Below are positions 16,834-24,956 of a DNA stretch of 64,000 bases, piece after piece (positions within the stretch are counted from its first letter, which is position 1; the number at the start of each line of letters is the position of its first letter). The stretch lies in assembly GCA_016722655.1 (NCBI GenBank), contig JADKIR010000004.1, forward strand, positions 682,001 through 746,000, read 5' to 3'. Position numbers and translations under genes: made by a program. Source of the DNA: Cytophagaceae bacterium. Its GTDB lineage: Bacteria > Bacteroidota > Bacteroidia > Cytophagales > Spirosomataceae. The notes beneath the pieces were generated by a model. That model was given only the letters and a program-made list of their open reading frames with translations. It was not told the origin of the DNA and made no database searches.

Positions 16834-17903
16834 TGAAGTCTCCATTTTTATATATTATTCCTTTTGCTTTAATCTCGCTCATATTGGGAGTGATGGGTGG
16901 CTGGATTCGTTTGGGTTGGGGCTTTACAATTCCATCACCTGTACCCGTAAGCCAGCATGGTGTTTTTATGGTCGGTGGTTTTCTGGGAACATTAGTAAGT
17001 CTTGAGCGGGTAGTAACACTACATAAAAAAGTTTTATTCCTTATTCCTTTATCATTTGGTATTAGCGTGCTTTTCTTTTTATTGGGTTTTCCTAAAATAA
17101 GCAATATTCTTTTGATGAGCGGCAGTCTGGCATATCTGGGGGTTTGTATTTATATTTTCAAAAAATATAAAAACGAAGGTGACCTCCTTTTGAGTTTTGG
17201 AGCCATTTTTCAGCTCGTGGGTCATTATACTTTGTTCCAGACCCAATCCTACCCAATGACCTTTGCGGCATGGATGTTATTTTTCTTGTTTACAATTATT
17301 GGTGAAAGGCTCGAGCTGACCCGATTTTTACCCAAAAAAAAATTCCAGAAAACCGAATTGTATTTCTGGCTTCTGGTATTAACGTTAGCTGCAGCTTTTT
17401 ATCATAACGGATCTTCTGGGATTCTTAATATCAGTATGATTGGCCTGGCTCAATGGCTCATCAGAAATGATATTTCACTGATTAACTTAAAGAAAAAAGG
17501 ATCATATAAATTTTTGGGCATTAGCCTTTTCTCAGCTTTTATTTGGCTGATAATTACTGGGCTACTGGGATTTCTTAAGGGTTTTTTACTTTACGATGCA
17601 TTACTTCATGCTTTTTTTATTGGTTTTGTGTTGAACATGATACTTGCCCATGCTCCTATCATATTCCCAGCATTGTTAAAAATCAATCACAAGCCATTCC
17701 ATCCCGTTTTCTATTTGTGGCTTACTGCACTAAATCTAAGCCTTTTTATGAGGATTCTAGGAGACATTTTTATAATTAATTCATTAAAAATGACCGGCGG
17801 ATTACTCAACGGATTATCATTTTTAGGCTATTTACTCACTGTGGGTACACTCATTATTAAACATCAGATTTATGAAAAAAACTATAAAATACGTAGTATA
17901 TGA
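16833..17903 (+). CDS. NnrS-like polytopic membrane protein
   Basis: 356 residues from the ATG at 16833, which is coupled to nosF. About ten or eleven membrane helices. Intramembrane His motifs are QHGVFMVGGFLGTLVSLERVV (about residues 43-63), LVGHYTLFQ, ALLHAFFIGF and ILAHAPIIFPALL. These recall NnrS and haem-copper-oxidase-like proteins that bind haem and ease nitrosative stress, but identity to NnrS itself is uncertain. It sits inside the nos operon between nosF and nosY, which separates two genes normally adjacent. Its 3' end overlaps nosY by 32 bp. Confidence 0.75.
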   Translation: MKSPFLYIIPFALISLILGVMGGWIRLGWGFTIPSPVPVSQHGVFMVGGFLGTLVSLERVVTLHKKVLFLIPLSFGISVLFFLLGFPKISNILLMSGSLAYLGVCIYIFKKYKNEGDLLLSFGAIFQLVGHYTLFQTQSYPMTFAAWMLFFLFTIIGERLELTRFLPKKKFQKTELYFWLLVLTLAAAFYHNGSSGILNISMIGLAQWLIRNDISLINLKKKGSYKFLGISLFSAFIWLIITGLLGFLKGFLLYDALLHAFFIGFVLNMILAHAPIIFPALLKINHKPFHPVFYLWLTALNLSLFMRILGDIFIINSLKMTGGLLNGLSFLGYLLTVGTLIIKHQIYEKNYKIRSI

Positions 17904-18639
17904 CATCATTCGCAACAGGTTTGTCATGGGCTACACCCTGTTGCTTTTGGTATTGAGTATCAGTTTCTTTTTGTTTGAATCAGATTCCAATAAAGGGATT
18001 TTGAGCCTCCTCAATATCAACATCATGGTTATTCCGTTGGTGAGTGTGATTTTTTCGACCATTCATTTTTATAATTCCTACGAATTTATCGAGCTCATGG
18101 CGGCTCAACCCATTAGCCGAAAAACTATTTTCTTCAGCCAGTTTTTAGGGCTAAGTATCTCTTTAAGTCTGGCGTTTCTGATTGGTATTGGTTTGCCTAC
18201 ATTGATATTTGATGGTTCAGCCAAAGGTCTTACCTTGATTGGAAGTGGTCTTTTAATAACGCTTGTTTTTGTTTCTGTGGCTTTTCTGGCTTCAGTCATT
18301 ACCCGAGACAAAGCAAAGGGTATAGGCATTGCTCTCGGTTTATGGTTTTATCTGTGCATCTTGTATGACGGTCTGGTGCTCTCAGTTTTGGTCAATATGA
18401 GTGATTATCCCATGGAAACCGCTTCTTTGGTTCTCTCAGCACTTAACCCCGCAGATTTGGCCCGTATTTTAGTTTTGATGCAGCTTGATGTTTCAGCATT
18501 GATGGGTATCACCGGTGCTGTTTTTCACAATTTTTTCTCGGCCAATTGGGGTATCGTACTTTCATTTATTTTACTGATCCTCTGGGTCTTAGTTCCGCTA
18601 GTATTCAGTTATCGTATATTCAATAAAAAAGATTTATAA
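17872..18639 (+). CDS. nosY: NosY, ABC transporter permease
   Basis: 255 residues with six membrane helices, in the ABC-2 permease fold. It starts MKKTIKYVVYDIIRNRFVMGY, with the amphipathic N-terminal helix typical of NosY. The coupling region IELMAAQPISRKTIFF (about residues 66-81) is the NosY-like contact with the ATPase. Together with NosF and NosD it forms the complex that matures NosZ. It is the last recognised nos gene of the operon. Confidence 0.92.
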   Translation: MKKTIKYVVYDIIRNRFVMGYTLLLLVLSISFFLFESDSNKGILSLLNINIMVIPLVSVIFSTIHFYNSYEFIELMAAQPISRKTIFFSQFLGLSISLSLAFLIGIGLPTLIFDGSAKGLTLIGSGLLITLVFVSVAFLASVITRDKAKGIGIALGLWFYLCILYDGLVLSVLVNMSDYPMETASLVLSALNPADLARILVLMQLDVSALMGITGAVFHNFFSANWGIVLSFILLILWVLVPLVFSYRIFNKKDL

Positions 18640-18663
18640 TCAAATTTTAAATTTTCAAACCTT

Positions 18664-19206
18664 ATGAAAACAATTATTATTTCTATCGGTCTGTTATCAT
18701 CAATCTGTTTTTCATGTAAAAGTACCGGTTCTGAAAGTACTTCTACAGAGCAAACTGCCACAATGGGTGGGCAGGAAGCAGTTAAAGACGATGAGTCTGA
18801 AAAAGATGTAGTAAAGGTAGCCGTTGCATCGCCAGACCATACTACACTGGTAAAAGCTGTTGCTGCAGCCGACCTGGTTACTTCACTTTCCAATGCCGGC
18901 CCGTTTACAGTATTTGCTCCGGTAAATGCAGCATTTGAAAAACTCCCTGCCGGAACTGTTGATGATCTTTTGAAAACTGAAAACAAGGAAAAACTGGTAA
19001 ATATCCTTCAACATCATGTGATGACCTCGGCTCTGGCGGCTGACTTTTTTCAGGATGGACAAACCATGGGTATGGTTGATGGCACCAATGTGACGTTTAC
19101 TGTAAAAGATGGAGCCACTTATGTAGATGGCAACAAAATATTGGGCTCAGTAAAAGCTTCTAATGGTTGGGTACATGTAATAGATACTGTATTGCTGCCA
19201 AAATAA
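18664..19206 (+). CDS. Fasciclin (FAS1) domain lipoprotein
   Basis: 180 residues. Lipobox CFSC (Cys18), a charged linker rich in E, K and S, then one FAS1 domain (about residues 50-178) with the usual H1 motif GPFTVFAPVNAAFEKLP and the H2-like ending GWVHVIDTVLLPK. FAS1 domains mediate adhesion or stabilise extracellular complexes. It starts 24 bp after nosY and may be its last co-transcribed gene. Fasciclin genes do occur beside nos clusters in Bacteroidota, but no role has been assigned. Confidence 0.9.
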   Translation: MKTIIISIGLLSSICFSCKSTGSESTSTEQTATMGGQEAVKDDESEKDVVKVAVASPDHTTLVKAVAAADLVTSLSNAGPFTVFAPVNAAFEKLPAGTVDDLLKTENKEKLVNILQHHVMTSALAADFFQDGQTMGMVDGTNVTFTVKDGATYVDGNKILGSVKASNGWVHVIDTVLLPK

Positions 19207-19216
19207 CCAATAAAAA

Positions 19217-19251
19217 AGGAACACATTTTATTCCTAATAAAATGTGTTCCT
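19217..19251. terminator. Long perfect hairpin, probable terminator
   Basis: A 16-bp perfect stem (19217-19232 with 19236-19251) and a 3-nt loop CCT. On the plus strand it is followed by AAAAC rather than a T run. On the minus strand it is followed by TTTTTT. It lies after the fasciclin gene and before the copper-region genes and probably separates the two transcription units or protects the 3' end. Confidence 0.65.
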
Positions 19252-19290
19252 AAAACAATTTCTCAAAACAAAATAGTACATTGTTAATTA

Positions 19291-19683
19291 ATGGAAAAAT
19301 CTAAAAAAATATTGAGCATTACCCTATTGATAGCTTTGGCAATAAAGCTATTGATGGCTCCTGTTATATTTTTAGATTATCAACTTCGCAAAGACTTCAT
19401 TGTCAGGAATTATTGCATTAACAAAAACCGTCCGGAGATGCATTGCAATGGCAAATGTTATCTTGCCAGACAAATCAAAAAAGCTCAGGAAAATGATGAA
19501 AAACAAGCCACTGACAGCTTTTTATCAAAGCTTTTGTTGACAGAAAGTGAAGTAAAGACCTCTGCTTTCTCAGATTTTTTCTCTTTAAAATCTTTTATTT
19601 CAAAACAAAAACCACAATTCTACTACATAGAATCCATTTCTTCAAAATTTGTAATTTCCTTTTTAAAACCTCCAAGGATATAA
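19291..19683 (+). CDS. Small CxxxC membrane protein, copy 1
   Basis: 130 residues. One N-terminal helix (about residues 8-28) anchors it in the membrane. Then come a conserved Cys42 and the motif MHCNGKCYLARQ, with Cys52 and Cys56, followed by a charged helical tail. The cysteine spacing suggests metal binding or a redox pair on the outside of the membrane. The first 60 residues are 54/60 identical to those of the protein at 23534, and the tails differ. The two copies flank the TonB receptor and the CxCC protein, which supports a shared copper-related role. Confidence 0.8.
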   Translation: MEKSKKILSITLLIALAIKLLMAPVIFLDYQLRKDFIVRNYCINKNRPEMHCNGKCYLARQIKKAQENDEKQATDSFLSKLLLTESEVKTSAFSDFFSLKSFISKQKPQFYYIESISSKFVISFLKPPRI

Positions 19684-19831
19684 TTTTTTCAATAAGGATT
19701 TCTATCTGCTTCAAATAAAATGCTTGCAATTTCAAGTTATTTTATCTGAATACAAGATTCACTTTGTCAAGTTTTTACAAAAAACCTGACCCCGAATTTC
19801 TTTTCCAAAAAAAATTAATATTACAAAAAAA

Positions 19832-22189
19832 ATGAAGAAATATATTTTTTTTATAGCAATGCTTGTCTTTAGCCAAAAAGCACTTTATGCTCAAATAAAG
19901 GGCAAAATTTATGATGCTATAAGCAAAGAGGCAGTAATTGGGGCAACCATAAAAAACTTATATGGTCCTGAAGGTACATTTACGGATCAAAATGGTGTGT
20001 TCGAGCTAAAGGCATCTAACATCTCAAAAATCAGTATTCAATCTATTGGATATTCACCGCAAGAACTAACAGTAATAAAAGAAAATGAAATTATTATTGG
20101 GCTCGAGCCGTCAATGGAAAACCTCCAACAAATGGTAGTAACAGGAAACAGAGAAGCAGCCCTTCGTACACAAACTCCCATTGCGATATCAAAACTAACT
20201 CCAAAACAAATAGATGAAGCCAAGGCTACTTCTATATACGAAGTAATAAACAAAACACCGGGAGTAATGATGGTAAACCTCAACAACGAGCAACATTCCA
20301 TGTCAATCAGACAACCCATGACTACCAATGCCTACTATCTGTATATGGAAGATGGTGTGCCGATTCGTCCGATGGGGGTTTTTAATCATAATGCACTCCT
20401 GGAGATGAACCAGTTTACGGTAAGTTCTGTAGAGGTTGTAAAAGGGCCTGTGTCGTCTATTTACGGGCCAGAGGCAGTGGGTGGGGCTATTAATTTTATT
20501 TCACAAAGGCCTACCTCTGTGCCAACGGCACGTATAGGTGTTCAGTTTGACCAATGGGGATACAAGCGTGTACAATATGGAGCTGGTGGCATGATCGGAA
20601 AATTTGGTTTTTACCTTGGGGGACTTGTTGCTGACCAAAAAGATGCATGGATGAACAGTTCAGACTATTCTAAAAATGCCCAATATGCCCGCCTGGAATA
20701 TCACTTTTCTCCTAAAGCCAGATTGGTTTCTACGATTTCTTATAGTAAATATGACTCTCAAACAAGTGGCAGTGTGGATAGTATCGCATTTTATAACCGG
20801 CAATATGTGAGCACCACAGGTTTTACCTATCGAAAGGCATATTCTTTGAGAACAAGGCTAACATTTGAAAAAGATTGGGCCAATGGCTCCCAGTCATTTA
20901 TTACTGCATTTGGCCGGGACAACAAACACGGACAAAATCCCAGTTACCAGATAAGGTGGACATCTGGGTCATCGGTAGCGACTGGTCAAATAAACTCCAA
21001 TGACTTTCAAAGCCTTGGCATCATAGCACAGCACACCCAAAAATTAAAATTTCTGAATTCAAAAGCTGTGGTAGGAACTACTATTGATTACTCTCCTAAT
21101 GACTATTGGGCCTACCAGATTGATCTGGCAGCTCAGCTTAGAGCCGACAAAAAATCAGTTGAAAAATATACCATTACTAAAGAAAGACCAGAAATCAAAC
21201 TTGCTGACTATAATGCCAACATACATAATACGGCGATTTATGCTCAATATGATTTTGAACCGATAAAAAATCTAAGAATTTCAGCCGGGCTTAGGTTTGA
21301 CAACATGGCTTTTGACTATACTAATAATCTTGATATTGATAAAACCACAGGTAAAGCAATCGGAGGATCAAAAGCCTATAGCCAAACTACCCCAAAACTA
21401 GGATTGACTTATGATTTTGGCAAAAACAAAGGAATCTATGCCAATTATTCAAAAGGTTTTGCTCCAAGTGGTTTAACCGCAATATTCAGAAAAAGACCTA
21501 AAGCTGCCGAAAATGGAGATATGTTTTATTACAATCTGGTTCCGGCTACTTTTAAAAACACTGAAATCGGGGGTTGGATATCTTTACTAAATAATAAAAT
21601 ATATCTTGATGGATCTTTATATCAACTCATTGGCACCAATGAACTTTTGAGTATTCGCCAGCCAGACAATTCAACTGATTATCAGGCAGCAGGAAGAACA
21701 ATGCATAAAGGAATCGAAATGGGACTTACCTTTAAACCTTCGAAACAAGTATTTTTCAGATATGGTGGTACGTATGCTATCCATAAATTTGATGAGTTTG
21801 TTTTGAGTCAAAAAACTTCTGATGCTTTGAAAAATGTAAATGGTAAATTGATGCCTTCAGCTCCAAAATGGCTTTGGAATACTGAATTAACCTATTACCC
21901 GTCCAGGGTCAAAAATCTTAGATCCTCAATAGAATGGCAGCATGTAGGAAGCTGGTATCAAAACCAAATAAACACCATTGAATACAAAGGCTATGATATC
22001 CTGAATTTTAGAATTGGCTATAAATGGAAAGGAATTGAACTGTATTCCAATATTATTAATCTTACAGATGCCCTCTATGCCACCAATGCCACAAGAGGCA
22101 ATGCAGCGAACGACAGAACTACCTTTACTCCTGCAGCACCCAGAACCTTAGTATTTGGTATTCAATATAATATTTCTGGAAAAAAATAA
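19832..22189 (+). CDS. TonB-dependent receptor, probable copper substrate
   Basis: 785 residues. Signal peptide (ending ALYAQ), a carboxypeptidase-like regulatory domain (about residues 22-95: KGKIYDAISKEAVIGATI), a plug domain (about 100-225, QMVVTGNREAA then VVKGPVSSIYGPEAVGGAINF) and a 22-strand barrel ending FGIQYNISGKK. The plug is rich in Met and His (NNEQHSMSIRQPM, RPMGVFNHNALLEMNQ), which suits a copper complex or chelate. It is not paired with a SusD. Flanking CxxxC, CxCC, MbnP and MbnH genes suggest copper uptake, but the substrate is inferred. Confidence 0.88.
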   Translation: MKKYIFFIAMLVFSQKALYAQIKGKIYDAISKEAVIGATIKNLYGPEGTFTDQNGVFELKASNISKISIQSIGYSPQELTVIKENEIIIGLEPSMENLQQMVVTGNREAALRTQTPIAISKLTPKQIDEAKATSIYEVINKTPGVMMVNLNNEQHSMSIRQPMTTNAYYLYMEDGVPIRPMGVFNHNALLEMNQFTVSSVEVVKGPVSSIYGPEAVGGAINFISQRPTSVPTARIGVQFDQWGYKRVQYGAGGMIGKFGFYLGGLVADQKDAWMNSSDYSKNAQYARLEYHFSPKARLVSTISYSKYDSQTSGSVDSIAFYNRQYVSTTGFTYRKAYSLRTRLTFEKDWANGSQSFITAFGRDNKHGQNPSYQIRWTSGSSVATGQINSNDFQSLGIIAQHTQKLKFLNSKAVVGTTIDYSPNDYWAYQIDLAAQLRADKKSVEKYTITKERPEIKLADYNANIHNTAIYAQYDFEPIKNLRISAGLRFDNMAFDYTNNLDIDKTTGKAIGGSKAYSQTTPKLGLTYDFGKNKGIYANYSKGFAPSGLTAIFRKRPKAAENGDMFYYNLVPATFKNTEIGGWISLLNNKIYLDGSLYQLIGTNELLSIRQPDNSTDYQAAGRTMHKGIEMGLTFKPSKQVFFRYGGTYAIHKFDEFVLSQKTSDALKNVNGKLMPSAPKWLWNTELTYYPSRVKNLRSSIEWQHVGSWYQNQINTIEYKGYDILNFRIGYKWKGIELYSNIINLTDALYATNATRGNAANDRTTFTPAAPRTLVFGIQYNISGKK

Positions 22190-22195
22190 ATAACT

Positions 22196-22225
22196 GGCAC
22201 CTTTAGTAAAATGTCTAAAGGTGCC
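22196..22225 (+). other. Hairpin between receptor and CxCC protein genes
   Basis: GGCACCTTTAG and CTAAAGGTGCC form an 11-bp perfect stem with an 8-nt loop. There is no T tail, and the next start codon follows 14 bp later. It is more likely an mRNA-stability element or partial attenuator than a full terminator. Confidence 0.7.
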
Positions 22226-22239
22226 CAACAATTCTAAAT

Positions 22240-23427
22240 ATGAAAAATTTCATTTTTTTTACCTTCGCTATATTGCTTTTTTCAAAAGTTCTGGCACAGG
22301 ATTCAGTTATTTCCGATTCCAAAAATCAAGGCTTTAACCCATCTTTTACAGAAACCCATAATGGAGAAATCCTTTTGAGTTTTGTGGAAAAAGACTCTGA
22401 AAAAAAAGTGAGATTTTATTATTGCAAGTTTGATGGAAAAACTTTCGGCCCTAAAAATTACGTTCCTATCACTGATTCGGCAGCCACTCATGCAGAAGGG
22501 ATGCCTCGAATGGCAGTAAAAAAAGATGGGAGTATGATTGTAACTTTTGAAATAAAAAAATATAATCCCACTTCAAGATTTGGATCCGATCTATGCTATG
22601 TTTACTCTCAAGATGGAATTCAATGGTCTAAACCGCAGTTTGTAATTAAAGACAGAAAACCGACCAAGAGCAGCTCGTTTAGCAGACCTGTAAGGTTGGC
22701 TGATGGCGAAATAGGAGTAATATGGTTAGATGAAAAACTTACCAGTAAAGGGAGAAGTGTAAAGTTTGCAAAAACAATTCCAGGTAAAGCCTTAGGCGAA
22801 CCTGTGGTTATTGATGATCAGGCTTGTGAATGTTGCAGAATTGAGGCGATCACCGATTCCAAAGGAATTACACACATTTTCTACAGAGACATGTATCCTG
22901 ATGGCTCAAGAGATATGAGTTATATCTTTACTAAGGATAGTGGCAAAACTTTTTCAAAATCAAGAAATGCCTATCCAGATAAATGGAAAATTGATGGATG
23001 CCCTCATGCTGGCCCTACCGCAACTGAGACTCCGGAAGGAATATGCATTAGTTGGTTTACCGGAAAGGAAAATGCAACAGGAATTAAAGTAGTAAACATA
23101 ATGACCGGTGAAATATTAAAATCAATCGTTAAACCCACTGTTAAAGCACCACAATTAACAACCAATTCTAAAGGAGAGACTTTCTGGGTTTATACCTCTG
23201 TAAAAAATATAGATGATGAGTATTTTAGCACAATAGAACTCCAAAAGTTAAATTCGAAAAAAACTGAAATGACATTGAGTAAGGATTTCGAAATCTGCAA
23301 TTACCCGGCAATTATAACAACTTCCGAGAACAAAATAATTGTGGTATATGAAAGAACTGCAAAAAACACTAACCAGGAGATAGTTTGTAGAGTTTTACAA
23401 GAACAAAACTCTTTAACTACTGATTAA
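22240..23427 (+). CDS. Exported BNR-like protein with CxCC motif
   Basis: 395 residues with a signal peptide (ending KVLAQ, about residue 20). Repeats of the sialidase Asp-box type (SQDGIQWSKP, TKDSGKTFSKS) suggest a beta-propeller. Cys196-Glu-Cys198-Cys199 (ACECCRIEA) and DGCPHAGPT (Cys254) are conserved-looking metal or haem ligands, not sialidase residues. The Arg/Tyr catalytic set of sialidases is not evident. It is encoded between the TonB receptor and the second CxxxC protein, so it may bind metal at the cell surface. The function is unknown. Confidence 0.8.
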   Translation: MKNFIFFTFAILLFSKVLAQDSVISDSKNQGFNPSFTETHNGEILLSFVEKDSEKKVRFYYCKFDGKTFGPKNYVPITDSAATHAEGMPRMAVKKDGSMIVTFEIKKYNPTSRFGSDLCYVYSQDGIQWSKPQFVIKDRKPTKSSSFSRPVRLADGEIGVIWLDEKLTSKGRSVKFAKTIPGKALGEPVVIDDQACECCRIEAITDSKGITHIFYRDMYPDGSRDMSYIFTKDSGKTFSKSRNAYPDKWKIDGCPHAGPTATETPEGICISWFTGKENATGIKVVNIMTGEILKSIVKPTVKAPQLTTNSKGETFWVYTSVKNIDDEYFSTIELQKLNSKKTEMTLSKDFEICNYPAIITTSENKIIVVYERTAKNTNQEIVCRVLQEQNSLTTD

Positions 23428-23533
23428 AAAGCATTTAAATGTCTTTTAAATAATTGAAAAACAAAAAACCTGAACAAATTAATATTAAAAAATATCATCA
23501 AAAATTTCATCTACAGATTATATTTGCAGGATA

Positions 23534-23926
23534 ATGGAAAGTTCTAAAAAAATATTAAGCATTACTTTATTGATAGCTTTGGCAATAAAGCTGTTGATGG
23601 CTCCTGCTATTTTTTTAGATTATCAACTTCGTAAAGACTTCATTGTCAAGAATTATTGTGTAAACAAAAACCGTCCGGAGATGCATTGCGACGGTAAATG
23701 TTATCTTGCCAAACAACTCAAAAAAGCTCAGGAAAAAGAAGAAAAGGAAGCCACTAACAATTTCCTGACTAAGTTTTTTGGTGTTGAGGGTTTTACCAAA
23801 ACCGAAAATTTCAGAAACTTTTTTGGACAGCAGGCTTACTTTGCTCAATCAATCAAGAATTATTTTTATTTAGATAAAGCTATCTCCACAGACCACACTT
23901 CTATTTTCCATCCTCCAAAATTTTGA
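23534..23926 (+). CDS. Small CxxxC membrane protein, copy 2
   Basis: 130 residues, paralogue of the protein at 19291. The same N-terminal helix is followed by Cys42, then MHCDGKCYLAKQ with Cys52 and Cys56. The N-terminal 60 residues match in 54 positions, whereas the last 70 residues are unrelated by eye apart from charge and the final PP. A TATATTTG element ends eight bases before the start codon, without a clear -33 box. Membrane-anchored copper or thiol chemistry is a plausible role, and it is not proven. Confidence 0.8.
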   Translation: MESSKKILSITLLIALAIKLLMAPAIFLDYQLRKDFIVKNYCVNKNRPEMHCDGKCYLAKQLKKAQEKEEKEATNNFLTKFFGVEGFTKTENFRNFFGQQAYFAQSIKNYFYLDKAISTDHTSIFHPPKF

Positions 23927-23964
23927 TTTCGAAGACTTTTTAACAAAAACTTTTTAACAAATCT

Positions 23965-24062
23965 CAGGTTTCGCTTTGCGGTACCTGAAAATAGAAATGA
24001 CCAAACATTTGGGCAATTCAGCTTATGGTTTGGGCTAATTGCTCATTTTGGTCATTTCTATT
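23965..24062 (+). terminator. Tandem hairpins before mbnP-like gene
   Basis: A small hairpin (CAGGT/ACCTG at 23965-23987, with inner CGC/GCG) is followed by a large one. In the large hairpin, AATAGAAATGACCAAA (23990-24005) pairs perfectly with 24047-24062, and the 41-nt interior can fold further (GGGCAATT with AATTGCTC). A T-rich run follows at about 24067-24073. It could end the upstream transcript or act as a leader or attenuator for the gene at 24115. Confidence 0.6.
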
Positions 24063-24114
24063 GAAATTTTTTTATAATATATTCTTAATCAAAAAATAAG
24101 TAGCATTCTTAAAA

Positions 24115-24906
24115 ATGAAAAAAATTGGAATTTTATTTCTGGCAATATTGTCTGTTTCTATCTATTCATGTGAAAAAGCCGACGAAATCGGCCTCAATGA
24201 CAAAAATTCACTTTCTTTGAATTTTGACAATATGGTTGGTACTGAAGATTTGGTAATGGGAACAAAAACCTACACCAATACCTCGGGAGAAAAATTCACT
24301 GTTACTACTCTGAACTATTTTGTAAGCAATATTGAATTAAAAAAAGCCGATGGCACAGTTCTGAAATTTGCTGATCAGTATTTTTTGGTTAAAGAATCAG
24401 ACAAAGCAAGTCAGACAGTTAAACTGAACGATGTTCCTGCAGCAGATTACGTTTCATTGACCTATACTGTGGGTGTTGACAGTGCCAAAAGCGTAGCTGA
24501 TGTTTCGAAAAGAACGGGAGTATTAGACCCGGCTTCGTATGGTACCGATAATATGTATTGGTCATGGAATTCGGGGTACATTTTCTTCAAAATGGAAGGA
24601 AATTCTGACAATATTACAGCAGCTAACAAAAAATACCAGTTCCACATTGGTGGATTTGGCGGAATGTCGGCCCCAACAGCCAATAATTTGAAGAAAATCA
24701 CCGTTGATTTAAGTACTGACAAAGCTACTGTTAGAAAAAATATTGCCCCTGAGGTGCATATTTCGGTGGATGTACAGAAAGTATTTGGTGCAAATATTAA
24801 ACTGGCCACAAGTGCAGTAATCATGAACCCTACACTTGGGGTTCCGGTTTCAGCCAATTACAAAAATAGCTTTGCTTTGGAACACGTTCATAACGACGCA
24901 ATGTAA
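24115..24906 (+). CDS. mbnP: MbnP-family copper-associated lipoprotein
   Basis: 263 residues. Lipobox IYSC (Cys19). The mature protein has the MbnP family pattern: LSLNFDNMVG, the yielding LNYFVSNIELKKADG, then YTVGVDSAKS and MYWSWNSGYIFFKMEG (residues 147-162), and HIGGF. MbnP was named from methanobactin operons. Its partner MbnH oxidises a tryptophan of MbnP to kynurenine, which helps copper binding. Trp149 and Trp151 are candidates here. No methanobactin peptide gene is seen. The mbnH-like gene follows after an attenuator. Confidence 0.85.
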   Translation: MKKIGILFLAILSVSIYSCEKADEIGLNDKNSLSLNFDNMVGTEDLVMGTKTYTNTSGEKFTVTTLNYFVSNIELKKADGTVLKFADQYFLVKESDKASQTVKLNDVPAADYVSLTYTVGVDSAKSVADVSKRTGVLDPASYGTDNMYWSWNSGYIFFKMEGNSDNITAANKKYQFHIGGFGGMSAPTANNLKKITVDLSTDKATVRKNIAPEVHISVDVQKVFGANIKLATSAVIMNPTLGVPVSANYKNSFALEHVHNDAM

Positions 24907-24914
24907 AAAAACTT

Positions 24915-24950
24915 CAGCTGCCGGCTATTCAATTTCCGGCAGCTGTTTTT
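24915..24950 (+). terminator. Terminator between mbnP and mbnH genes
   Basis: CAGCTGCCGG (24915-24924) pairs with CCGGCAGCTG (24936-24945) and is followed by TTTTT. The next start codon is only 7 bp away. A strong stem this close to a downstream gene suggests partial termination, giving more MbnP than MbnH. Confidence 0.85.
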
Positions 24951-24956
24951 CAAAAA

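Noticed and set aside
19217..24062. Hairpins as insertion sequence ends
   Set aside because: No transposase, no target duplication, and the hairpin sequences differ from each other.
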